DNA of 47,814 nt, taken from the NCBI GenBank assembly GCA_022827185.1, contig JAJDTM010000008.1:1-47814 (forward strand), in the 5' to 3' direction. Shown piece by piece: positions 34,942-43,338 of the stretch. A program made the position numbers and the translations under genes. Numbering within the stretch: position 1 is the stretch's first letter; every line of letters starts with the position of its first letter. The DNA is from Candidatus Poribacteria bacterium. Its GTDB lineage: Bacteria > Poribacteria > WGA-4E > WGA-3G. The notes beneath the pieces were generated by a model. The model saw only the letters and a program-made list of their open reading frames with translations, was not told where the DNA came from and did not search any database.

Positions 34942-36027
34942 TTAAATCTCCGGCACTCTTACTGCCACTTCTTTCCCGGCTGCATGCGAACGGAAGATAC
35001 CGTCCATAATCACGTTTGTGAGCAGAACACCCTCTGGCGGTATCGGGGACGGCGCGTCTGCTTTGACGGCTTCTCGGAATTCGATCATCTGTGTTGCCCA
35101 GTTATCAGATTGGGGAAATCCAGAGAACTGGATCGTTGTCATTCCTTCCGGCGGGTTCGGTTCGGCTGTTAATCCCTCCGCTTCGACAAACTTCTTGAGA
35201 TCACCATCATACGCATCGGCATAAATAACCGGTCCACCCAATGAGAACCCCGCTTTCGTTCCAAGATGGAAGTTGCCACCGAGCGAGTCCTGATGCACTG
35301 CCCAAGAGATTTTGAACACCATTACGCCACCATTCTCAAACCGCACCCACGCCGCACCGAATTCTTCAACATCCATGATACCTTTAAATCTTGGATCTTG
35401 CTGAGAGATGTAATCCTCGGTAATCGCGGAGACCCGCACCGGTTTCGGATACCCCATCGCATACAGCGAAGCGTGCATGTTGTAGACCCCTATATCGACG
35501 GTTGCACCGGCACCTGCAGTTTTCTTGTAGATGAACGTATGTCCCGGATTCCCGCGCCGTCGGCACCCTGCAGATTCAGAATAGTAGATATCGCCGAACA
35601 ATCCGGCGTCGAACGCCTTTCTTATGAATTGGAGCCTCGGATCAAATGTCGGATTGAGACCGATTTGTAAGATTTTGCCCGATGCCTTTGCTGCCCGCAC
35701 CATTGCTGTTGCATCTGGCAATGTCGCTGCCATCGGTTTCTCACAGAGGACGTGTTTACCGGCGTTCAGTGCTGCGACGGTAGGTCTCCGATGCCCCTGA
35801 TTGTAAGTGCAGACACTCACCGCATCAAGTCCGTCCATTTCGAGCATTTTGTTGTAACTTGAAAAAGCGTTCTTTCTGGGGACACCCCATTCGTCAGCGG
35901 CTTGGTTCGCCTTACTTTTGATGATGTCGCAGACCGCGACGATCTCGACACCACCGACTTTCTCATAAGTGCTTCGGTGTGCCCGTGAAATACCACCTGT
36001 GCCAATAATACCAACTCGGACTGTCAT
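34942..36027 (-). CDS. Gfo/Idh/MocA-family NAD(P)-dependent oxidoreductase, paralogue 1
   Basis: The 361-aa protein has an N-terminal Rossmann fold GIIGTGGISRAH binding NAD(P) and the family catalytic motif CEKPMAA. The C-terminal domain includes GVYNMHASLYAMG and DYISQQDP. Family members oxidise sugars, inositols or related polyols; the substrate is unknown. GGAGAG precedes the ATG. A paralogue of identical length lies about 320 bp upstream on the same strand. Confidence 0.92.
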   Translation of the reverse strand: MTVRVGIIGTGGISRAHRSTYEKVGGVEIVAVCDIIKSKANQAADEWGVPRKNAFSSYNKMLEMDGLDAVSVCTYNQGHRRPTVAALNAGKHVLCEKPMAATLPDATAMVRAAKASGKILQIGLNPTFDPRLQFIRKAFDAGLFGDIYYSESAGCRRRGNPGHTFIYKKTAGAGATVDIGVYNMHASLYAMGYPKPVRVSAITEDYISQQDPRFKGIMDVEEFGAAWVRFENGGVMVFKISWAVHQDSLGGNFHLGTKAGFSLGGPVIYADAYDGDLKKFVEAEGLTAEPNPPEGMTTIQFSGFPQSDNWATQMIEFREAVKADAPSPIPPEGVLLTNVIMDGIFRSHAAGKEVAVRVPEI

Positions 36028-36044
36028 ATTGTTCTCTCCTCATC

Positions 36045-36104
36045 AGGACTTATAGACCCTCGCAATACTTATTGCGTAGGGTTCACGCAAAATGCATAAG
36101 TCCT
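36045..36104. repeat. 60-bp MITE-like element
   Basis: Perfect 9-bp terminal inverted repeats AGGACTTAT (36045-36053) and ATAAGTCCT (36096-36104) flank a second inverted repeat CGCAATA-CT-TATTGCG. The ends resemble those of copies B and C. It lies between the two oxidoreductase genes. No coding capacity. Confidence 0.65.
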
Positions 36105-36155
36105 AATAGAAATAAGTTGACATTTATCAATACCCCTGTCCTTCTCAAAATCTTC

Positions 36156-36253
36156 AAAGTCCCCCTGTAAGGGGCGGGGAATGCCCATGGCATTCATACC
36201 CGGGGAATGCCCATAAGGCATTCATACCGTTGATTCTGATTCTTTAGGGGGTT
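36156..36253 (-). repeat. Dispersed palindromic repeat, copy E (inverse of copy A)
   Basis: Reverse complement of the element at 998-1098 with few changes, including the two GAATGCC...GGCATTC palindromes (one with a 2-base deletion) and the CAACGGTATGAATGCC...TCTTTAGGGGG arm. It fills the gap between the tandem oxidoreductases together with the 60-bp element. Confidence 0.85.
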
Positions 36254-36346
36254 GACTTTGCATTGAGGATGCAAGTAATTCTAATCTCTACCATAAATTT
36301 CATGTAGGCATTAACAAGACGACTGACTGCTGATGACCGATCGCTA

Positions 36347-37432
36347 TTAAATCTCTGGCACGTTCACTGTCACCTCTTTACCGGCTGCATGTGAACGGAA
36401 GATACCATCCATAATTACGTTCGTGAGTAGGACACCCTCTGGGAGTATTGGCGATGGGGCATCCGTTTTGACGGCTTCACGGAATGCCGTTATCTGTGCT
36501 TGCCAGACATCGACCTCTGGGAATCCAGAGAACTGGATCGTCGTCATCCCTTCCGGTGGGTTCGCTTCCGCGGTGAGTCCTTCGGATTTGACGAGTTTCT
36601 TCAGGTCATTTGTATAGGCATCGGCATAGACAACCGGTCCGTTCAGAGAAATACCTGCTTCTTTACCGAGACAAAAACTCGGACCCAACGAATCCTGATG
36701 CACCACCCAAGAGATTTTGAACACCATCACACCGCCATTGTCAAATCGGACCCATGCGACACCGAACTCTTCAACGTCCATGATACCCTTAAATTGCGGA
36801 TCTTGCTGGGAGATGTAATCTTCGGTAATCGCGGAGACCCGCACCGGTTTCGGATACCCCATCGCATACAACGAATCGTGCATATTGTAGACCCCGACGT
36901 CTACGATCGCACCGGCACCAGCGGTCTTTTTGTAGATGAATGTACGTCCCGGATTCCTGCGTCGACTCCCTCCTGTAGATTCAGCATAATAGATGTCGCC
37001 GAGCAGTCCTTCATCAATCACCTTCTTAGCGAATTGGAGTCTCGGATTAAAAGTGCTGTGGATACCGATTTGCAAGATTTTGCCTGACGTTTTCGCTGCT
37101 CGCACCATTGCGGTCGCATCTGGGAGCGTCGCTGCCATCGGTTTTTCACAAAAGACGTGTTTACCGGCATTCAACGCTGCCACTGTCGGACGGCGATGGC
37201 CTTGGTTGTAGGTGCAAACGCTGACTGTATCGATTTCGTCCATCTCAAGCATCTTGTTGTAGCTGGTGAAGACGTGCTTTCTGGGGACACCCCACTTATC
37301 GGCAGCCTCGTTGGCTTTGCTCTTGATGATGTCGCAGACCGCGACAATCTCGAAACCGCCGACTTGCGTATAAGCCCGCTGGTGTGCACGCGAAATACCA
37401 CCCGTACCCACAATACCGACTCGAATCGTCAT
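36347..37432 (-). CDS. Gfo/Idh/MocA-family NAD(P)-dependent oxidoreductase, paralogue 2
   Basis: The 361-aa protein has the same length as paralogue 1 and very close sequence throughout. It shares GTGGISRAH, CEKPMAA, NMHDSLYAMG, DYISQQDP and the C-terminal FRSHAAGKEV. A tandem duplication followed by divergence best explains the pair. I use the ATG at 37432, which has GGGAGAG upstream and aligns with paralogue 1; an ATG at 37447 would add five residues and overlap that ribosome-binding site. Confidence 0.92.
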   Translation of the reverse strand: MTIRVGIVGTGGISRAHQRAYTQVGGFEIVAVCDIIKSKANEAADKWGVPRKHVFTSYNKMLEMDEIDTVSVCTYNQGHRRPTVAALNAGKHVFCEKPMAATLPDATAMVRAAKTSGKILQIGIHSTFNPRLQFAKKVIDEGLLGDIYYAESTGGSRRRNPGRTFIYKKTAGAGAIVDVGVYNMHDSLYAMGYPKPVRVSAITEDYISQQDPQFKGIMDVEEFGVAWVRFDNGGVMVFKISWVVHQDSLGPSFCLGKEAGISLNGPVVYADAYTNDLKKLVKSEGLTAEANPPEGMTTIQFSGFPEVDVWQAQITAFREAVKTDAPSPILPEGVLLTNVIMDGIFRSHAAGKEVTVNVPEI

Positions 37433-37447
37433 ACTGTTCTCTCCCAT

Positions 37448-37859
37448 AACAATAATGGAATTGGTATATGAGTTTAGACGAAATCAGTTTGCAATGCAAG
37501 CGAAAAACATGTGTTAATTGTCAGAACCATGATTTATGAGATTATAGGGTTTACAGGATTTTTGAAACCGGAGCGAATTTTACAAACGTTATATATTCCA
37601 ATTCACATCCTTAGTCCGATACGGACGGCATGTTTATAGCAGCGTGTTTGTTAAAACGCTTCTGAAAACCCTAATTTGACATCTATAATGTGGTTTGAGA
37701 CCACACCAAGTAAGAGTAAAAGCATAAGATCCAAGGCATCTTTTCCGTGCTGAACAAATATTTCATTGTCTTTTTTGGGTTATATATGATACTATATCAT
37801 CACAAAAATGAAAAGTAAGCATTATTCCAAAAAACGACCACTTAAAGGAATAAACTCAC
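37448..37859. other. AT-rich intergenic region at the left border of the defence island
   Basis: This 412-bp spacer without a gene contains a possible promoter (TTGTCT at 37766-37771, TACTAT at 37790-37795, 18-bp spacer) overlapping the palindrome ATGATA-CTA-TATCAT at 37786-37800. No other structure is convincing. Confidence 0.4.
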
Positions 37860-38189
37860 ATGCCAAAAGAATCTGTAACATTGCCACCCGGGCACTATAT
37901 TATCGCTGATCCTAATTATTTTAAAGAGTACCTACCTTATCTTTTCTTTTGGACTTATAGCGATGGTGCCTTTTTTGATAATTTCAAAAATTGTTACTAT
38001 GTCGATTCTGCCAGGATAGGTGTTTTCGCGGTCGGCAAAATACCTGAGTCACTACCCGAAGGAACACACCACTTCTTTTTCGATAGTAATTGGACAATTG
38101 ACTTTAACACATTCGCGGTCCATGAGCAAATCAAGATTACAGCGACTCCACATAGTGAGATAGGGCAAGAGCGTTTTCGTAAGACTTAA
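37860..38189 (+). CDS. Hypothetical protein, 109 aa
   Basis: This small soluble protein starts with MPKESVTLPPGHYIIADPNYF. The LPPGxYxIxDP start recalls small phage-associated or unannotated proteins of the GDPCY type, but I cannot name a family. Many aromatic residues follow (FFWTYSDGAFFDNF). It has no signal or membrane segment. TTAAAGGAA lies upstream. It is the first gene at the left border of the dnd cluster, in the same direction, with a 189-bp gap and an own promoter for dndC in between, so it may be unrelated. Confidence 0.55.
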   Translation: MPKESVTLPPGHYIIADPNYFKEYLPYLFFWTYSDGAFFDNFKNCYYVDSARIGVFAVGKIPESLPEGTHHFFFDSNWTIDFNTFAVHEQIKITATPHSEIGQERFRKT

Positions 38190-38279
38190 AACAATAGATA
38201 AACCGACATCTAACAACTGAAATATCTATTCTTCACTGGCAAGAATTCACTCCACATACTTAAAATTTATTGATAAGTG

Positions 38280-38307
38280 TAGACATAAATCGGATTTGTG
38301 GTATACT
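38280..38307 (+). promoter_or_regulatory. Predicted promoter of dndCDE
   Basis: TAGACA (38280-38285) and a near-consensus TATACT (38302-38307) are separated by 16 bp, about 70 bp before the dndC start. No operator-like repeat is obvious. Confidence 0.45.
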
Positions 38308-38378
38308 GATGTACCAACATCTAAAATCCAGACGTTGTATCTTCCATACACATATCTTTGTTAGAAAGGGCAAGATTT

Positions 38379-39785
38379 ATGGCAGAGGCTCCTTATAGCA
38401 TCTTCAATTCGCGGACTCCTGACGATATTCATCGTGAAATTCAAGAAGTCTATCTTGAAAACGCTCGTCCTTGGGTCATCGGATACAGCGGTGGAAAAGA
38501 TTCAACGACTGCACTCCAGCTCATCTGGTATGCGCTCGCCGAGCTGCCACCAGAACAACGGAAGTATCCGGTTTACTTGATCTCGTCCGATACACTGGTT
38601 GAAACGCCGGTAATCGTTAGTTACATCACCGGCACCTTAGATCGGATTGAGAAGATCGCGCACGAACAAGAGATGCCGTTTCAGACGGCTCTCGTCCGCC
38701 CGAAAACTGAGGACACCTTCTGGGTTAATCTTATTGGAAAAGGGTATCCCGCACCATATACACGCTTTAGATGGTGCACTGACCGGATGAAAATCCAGCC
38801 AGCAAATCGGTTCATTCTGGAAAAAGCCTCTGAGCACGGAGAGGTTATTTTGGTACTCGGAGTTCGTAAAGGTGAAAGCTCAACACGTGACCAAGTTTTG
38901 AGTTTACACCGTATGAAAAATTCACTCCTCTCACGACACACAACATTGCCCAATGCTTTTGTTTACACTCCTGTGGTCGATTTTACCACAGATGATGTCT
39001 GGATGTATCTATTATCCGCAGCGTCTCCATGGGGTGGTGATAATAAGCAGTTGCTAACACTCTACCGCAACACAAATGCCCAAGGCGAATGCCCGCTCGT
39101 AGTTGATGAAACCACTCCATCTTGTGGAAACAGTCGTTTTGGTTGCTGGACCTGTACCGTCGTAACAAAAGACAAAGCAATGGAAGGTCTTATTGATAAC
39201 GGCGAGGATTGGATGCTACCGCTGCTTGAATTCCGTGATTTTCTTGCCGAGACCCAAGATCCTAAGAAAAAACCGGAGACACGCGAACATCGTCGCCGAA
39301 ACGGACAGGTTACGATTCTGAATAATAAACTTGTCCATGGCCCCTACACTCTGAAATTCTGCAAGGAACTTTTGAAAAAGCTTCTCACAACTCAACAGCA
39401 GGTTCGCGAGGAAGGGACTGCCCCTGACATCAAACTTATCACAGAAGATGAGCTTGAAGAAATCAGAAAAATCTGGCGAACCGAACGTCAAGATTGGAAA
39501 GATACCGTCCCACAGATTTACGCAGAAATTGTTGGAGAACGAGATTGGATCATGGACGACACAGCCTACTTTAGCGAACAAGATAAAAAAATCTTGACAG
39601 CAATTTGTAATAAAAAGGGCGTTCCTACTACTCTTGTCGCAAAACTTCTTGATACAGAACGACAAATGGATGGAATGAATCGGCGTGCCAAGATACAATC
39701 CCGAATTGATGAGATATTTCATGAGGATTGGCGTTCAGAAGAAGAAGTACGTGCCGGTTTAGATAGCGATAATTCCCAACAATGA
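38379..39785 (+). CDS. dndC: DNA phosphorothioation protein DndC (PAPS-reductase-like sulfurtransferase)
   Basis: DndC activates and transfers sulfur during replacement of a non-bridging phosphate oxygen in DNA. The PP-loop SGGKDST is at residues 37-43, matching ATP pyrophosphatase/PAPS reductase enzymes. An iron-sulfur cluster is expected from the Cys cluster near residues 238-260 (ECPL ... SCGNSRFGCWTC). Length is about 468 aa, usual for DndC. The ATG at 38379 follows AAAGGG; an upstream TTG at 38358 is less likely. It overlaps dndD by 4 bp (ATGA), indicating tight coupling. Confidence 0.93.
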   Translation: MAEAPYSIFNSRTPDDIHREIQEVYLENARPWVIGYSGGKDSTTALQLIWYALAELPPEQRKYPVYLISSDTLVETPVIVSYITGTLDRIEKIAHEQEMPFQTALVRPKTEDTFWVNLIGKGYPAPYTRFRWCTDRMKIQPANRFILEKASEHGEVILVLGVRKGESSTRDQVLSLHRMKNSLLSRHTTLPNAFVYTPVVDFTTDDVWMYLLSAASPWGGDNKQLLTLYRNTNAQGECPLVVDETTPSCGNSRFGCWTCTVVTKDKAMEGLIDNGEDWMLPLLEFRDFLAETQDPKKKPETREHRRRNGQVTILNNKLVHGPYTLKFCKELLKKLLTTQQQVREEGTAPDIKLITEDELEEIRKIWRTERQDWKDTVPQIYAEIVGERDWIMDDTAYFSEQDKKILTAICNKKGVPTTLVAKLLDTERQMDGMNRRAKIQSRIDEIFHEDWRSEEEVRAGLDSDNSQQ

Positions 39786-41791
39786 TCCTTCACAAACTCA
39801 CCCTTAACAACGTAGGTTTGTTCCGTGGCACACAAACTATTCACCTCACCCCGAACGGTAGGAGACCAATAATCCTGATCGGTGGGATGAACGGTGCTGG
39901 AAAAACGACACTGCTGGATGCAGTTCGACTCTGTCTATACGGCAGACGGGTACTCGGCAGCCGCGTCAACCTTTATGAATACCACGATTACCTCTCTGAA
40001 TTAATTCATCGGAACCCGATTTTAAACTTATCTTCAAATCAAGCTTCTGTGATACTTGAATTTGAATATACGCGTGATGGAGAAAAAAAAGAATACCGAG
40101 TTGAGCGCTTTTGGAAACATCAAAGAAGTGGAAAAGTCGTTAAAGAAGAACTCACTATCTATGAAAACGATAAGTTAAATACTGAATTCAAAACAGAGCA
40201 TCGGCAGAATTACATCAACGAATTAATTCCTATTGGTGTTTCCCAGTTTTTCTTTTTTGATGGTGAAAACGTTCGGAAGTTAGTGGATGATTCTGGTCAT
40301 GATGTTTTTCTTAGAGAGTCGATTAAAGCGTTGTTCGGGCTAAATTTAGTAGAGCGATTGCAATCCGATCTGCATATCTACTCAAACCGTTTGGTGAAGC
40401 GTGACAGTCCAGAATCTGTCCAAGAGGAAATTGCTGAGGTGGAAGTGGAAATCGAAAACCTCCAAAATAAACTTGCAGATGTTGAAGTTGAATTCAAAAA
40501 GACCATAACGCGTATTGGCGAATTAGAAAATGAAATTGAACAACAAGAACACCGATTGGCAACCGAAGGTGGAAATTATGCCCAACAACGCGGAAATTTG
40601 AAACGGCAACAAGAACAACTTCAAACTGATATTGAACACTTGGAGAATAAAATTCGTTCTCAGTGTGAAAAACTGTTTCCATTTGCTTTAGTTCCAGAAG
40701 ACCTGAAACGGTTGAAAGCACGATTTCTTAAGGAACTAGAATTAAATGAATGGGACTCAAAAAATCGCGCTTTAAAAGCACACTATGATCTATTATTTCA
40801 ACACTTGCCATCCAAGGAATTCTGGGCAGACACGTCTTTGAAACCTTTACAGATTTCAGAAATTCAAAACAAGGTTGCCTCGTTGTTAACGAAACAACTT
40901 GAATACCCTGAGGAATTGAAAGGCTTTAAAAAGATTCGGGAACGCTCACCTGCTGAGTATGATTGTATATTAGAATGGATTGATGCTTGCCTAAATGAGG
41001 TGCCGCAAGAATTTAGAGAATTGAGCGATGCACTAAAGATTGCTCAATCGGAACAGCAAAAGGTAGAAAATGCTCTTCAGAAAGCACCTCCCGAAGATGT
41101 GTTAAAACCAATAATAGAGGAACTATCAGAGTTGAATAAAACATTGGGGCAATTACAACAACAGGAAGAAGAAAAATATGAAACCATTCACTTATTGACA
41201 GATCAGATAGAAAAAGCAGAGCAAAAACGGGATATATTATATCGCAGCCAGCAATTAAGACAAGCACATATCAAACGTCCAAAACAGGTAGAGAATGTGC
41301 AGTCAGTGCTTACCGAATATACAGCGCAGGTCACACAAGCAAAGATGGCTACACTGAGCGGTAACATCGTTGAAGGTTTCAATCAACTTTCACACAAGCC
41401 AGATCGAATCAAACGTATTGAAGTTGATCCGCAGACTTTTGCTGTAACATTGTATGATACATACAATCGTTCCATTTCAAAGGATGAATTGTCGGCGGGG
41501 GAACAACAAATTTACACAACTGCCCTTTTATGGGGATTAGCGAGAACCTCCGGTAAACCACTACCAATGATTCTTGACACACCGCTCGGACGTTTGGACA
41601 GCAGCCACCGTCAACTCCTTGTTGAACACCATTTTCCTTATGTTAGCCATCAAGTCGTTTTGCTTTCAACTGATACTGAAGTTGTAGGTCCCCTCCTATC
41701 CCTGTTGAAACCTCACATCTCACATACATTCCACTTGGCATATCAACAAACTACGGGGCACACGACAATAGAGGAAGGTTATTTTGGGTAG
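39782..41791 (+). CDS. dndD: DNA phosphorothioation ATPase DndD
   Basis: DndD is an SMC/Rad50-like ATPase thought to open or nick DNA for sulfur insertion. Walker A GGMNGAGKTT is at residues 34-43. A long coiled coil occupies the middle (EVEVEIENLQNKL and following). The signature LSAGEQQIYTTALLWGL and Walker B LPMILDTPLGRLD are near the C-terminus. The protein is 669 aa, a normal DndD size. It starts inside the stop of dndC. The Rad50-like zinc hook CxxC is not seen. Confidence 0.93.
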   Translation: MILHKLTLNNVGLFRGTQTIHLTPNGRRPIILIGGMNGAGKTTLLDAVRLCLYGRRVLGSRVNLYEYHDYLSELIHRNPILNLSSNQASVILEFEYTRDGEKKEYRVERFWKHQRSGKVVKEELTIYENDKLNTEFKTEHRQNYINELIPIGVSQFFFFDGENVRKLVDDSGHDVFLRESIKALFGLNLVERLQSDLHIYSNRLVKRDSPESVQEEIAEVEVEIENLQNKLADVEVEFKKTITRIGELENEIEQQEHRLATEGGNYAQQRGNLKRQQEQLQTDIEHLENKIRSQCEKLFPFALVPEDLKRLKARFLKELELNEWDSKNRALKAHYDLLFQHLPSKEFWADTSLKPLQISEIQNKVASLLTKQLEYPEELKGFKKIRERSPAEYDCILEWIDACLNEVPQEFRELSDALKIAQSEQQKVENALQKAPPEDVLKPIIEELSELNKTLGQLQQQEEEKYETIHLLTDQIEKAEQKRDILYRSQQLRQAHIKRPKQVENVQSVLTEYTAQVTQAKMATLSGNIVEGFNQLSHKPDRIKRIEVDPQTFAVTLYDTYNRSISKDELSAGEQQIYTTALLWGLARTSGKPLPMILDTPLGRLDSSHRQLLVEHHFPYVSHQVVLLSTDTEVVGPLLSLLKPHISHTFHLAYQQTTGHTTIEEGYFG

Positions 41792-41797
41792 TGTGCC

Positions 41798-42163
41798 ATG
41801 CGCTTAAATCGTATTCACACCTCCAAAGATTCCCGTAATAAACTGAGTGTCTTAAAGTCGCGTACAGGATTATTACCCAACATTCTTTGTAGAATTGGGT
41901 TGATGTTATCGCTTGCTGAACCTAATCTACCGGAAGTTGATATCGATGCGACTGATGGATCAGAACTCCATCGTGACACGCTGATGGGAGAATGGGACCC
42001 GCTGATTGTGGCATTATTGGAAGAATGGTGCATTGCCAACGAAATAGGTACGGATAACAATACACTTGTTAAATACTTTCGAGCGCATCTGAACCGAGGG
42101 GTTCGTCTGCTTTACGGTCGGGTGAAGAGTTTAGAGGATTTAGCTAATCTGGTCTTATGTTAA
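41798..42163 (+). CDS. dndE: DNA phosphorothioation protein DndE
   Basis: DndE is the small DNA-binding (nicked-DNA) component of the Dnd modification complex. The 121-aa protein starts MRLNRIHTSKDSRNKL and ends HLNRGVRLLYGRVKSLEDL, and shows the family pattern with basic N-terminus and central GLLPNILCRIGLMLSL. It follows dndD by 6 bp. The operon is dndC-dndD-dndE; dndB, which often precedes dndC and represses the operon, is not here. Confidence 0.88.
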   Translation: MRLNRIHTSKDSRNKLSVLKSRTGLLPNILCRIGLMLSLAEPNLPEVDIDATDGSELHRDTLMGEWDPLIVALLEEWCIANEIGTDNNTLVKYFRAHLNRGVRLLYGRVKSLEDLANLVLC

Positions 42164-42209
42164 GATTAATGTTCGCTGTCAGGAGGGTTAGATTAAATCG
42201 TCGAGATCA

Positions 42210-43319
42210 CTACAGGTTGTTACGTTGATCCCTGAATTTAACAATTTGTATCAAATCTTCTTCTAATTCCTGCTTAATATTAGGGTTTTCTACGATACTG
42301 TCAATCCATTGAATTCCATCATTTACAAGTTGAGTAACGGACTGAAAATATTGCTCCATCTTGAAAACATCAAGTTGTTCCGAAGAATCGGAAATACGTT
42401 TATAGACTGAAGTTGTATGCATGATTTGATACTGTTCATTGTCCTCCCGTCTGTCATCACGATGAAATAAGTATGTCTCGCCGTGATCAACTTCCCACCC
42501 GAAATCAAGTAAGGCACGCTTGATCATCAGTTTAGGAATAGCAAGACAAATAAATTCTGGGAAATTCTCGCTAACCAGTTTTTGAACTTGATTGTGGCTA
42601 TACCGATTGACGAATGCCCCCTGAAAGTTTGGGTTTGTATTGATGTTGTCAATGACCAGATCTGTAAGTTGTTGAATTGCTTTTTGATTTGTTCGATCTG
42701 CTGAATTGATATGAGAGGTAAGAAATAGTGTGAATTGCTTACACTCAAGATTATTGATTGGAAATTTTGAATTCGTTTGCCAATCTAAAATTTGAATAAT
42801 CGATTTGAGAAGTGGGTTCATTATATTTTTTCTCGGTGGAAACATAGCACCACAGACATCAAGATTAATAATATCGAACGGAAAAGCTTCGCGTAGGCGC
42901 TGATGGGCATCTTTGTATAGCAGTTTTTTATCCACCTCTTCTGGGTAAAAATTACCATCGTTCCGTGTTTTCCCTCTTGTATCGTCATCGTCCTCAAAAA
43001 GAACAATCTTTTCAAATTTACCAAGGAATCCTTGTGCTTTCAAACCTAATAAATTGGATATTCGTGTGTAATCTACAGGATCTCTCTCACAGAAGTAAAC
43101 GCCTTCTAGATGTCCTGTTTGTTTTGATCTTTTAAGAATTCCTTCAAGTTCTAGCATAAAGACATCAATTGCCTCTACTGCACAAAAAGTAAAATAACGC
43201 AAGGGAATTCTTTTTGAACGCCGTCTAATAACTTGTTTTTGTTGCTTGGCCGCTTTCAACCACCCATTCTTTCTAACATAATGCTTGAGCGGATCTTCTT
43301 TAAAATTGATGTGACTCAC
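42210..43319 (-). CDS. 369-aa protein of unknown function, GHKL partner
   Basis: This protein directly follows the GHKL ATPase (gap 19 bp) and converges on dndE. The N-terminus is basic (residues 27-41, many Lys/Arg). Strand-like segments occur at residues 41-57 (RYFTFCAVEAIDVFML), 73-81 (GVYFCERDP) and 149-158 (DIINLDVCGA), then QFTLFLTSHIN at 195-205. This order looks like a Rossmann methyltransferase with the acidic residue after strand 2 and an N-L-D-x-x-G-like motif 4, but a glycine-rich motif I is missing. A methyltransferase-like fold is inference only. GTG 43319 has GGAG upstream. Confidence 0.6.
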   Translation of the reverse strand: MSHINFKEDPLKHYVRKNGWLKAAKQQKQVIRRRSKRIPLRYFTFCAVEAIDVFMLELEGILKRSKQTGHLEGVYFCERDPVDYTRISNLLGLKAQGFLGKFEKIVLFEDDDDTRGKTRNDGNFYPEEVDKKLLYKDAHQRLREAFPFDIINLDVCGAMFPPRKNIMNPLLKSIIQILDWQTNSKFPINNLECKQFTLFLTSHINSADRTNQKAIQQLTDLVIDNINTNPNFQGAFVNRYSHNQVQKLVSENFPEFICLAIPKLMIKRALLDFGWEVDHGETYLFHRDDRREDNEQYQIMHTTSVYKRISDSSEQLDVFKMEQYFQSVTQLVNDGIQWIDSIVENPNIKQELEEDLIQIVKFRDQRNNL

Positions 43320-43338
43320 TAGTATAACTCCAATAAAT

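Noticed and set aside
36500..37087. 195-aa antisense ORF in the second oxidoreductase gene
   Set aside because: A similar antisense frame occurs in the first paralogue because the two genes share sequence. The sense gene is clearly functional.
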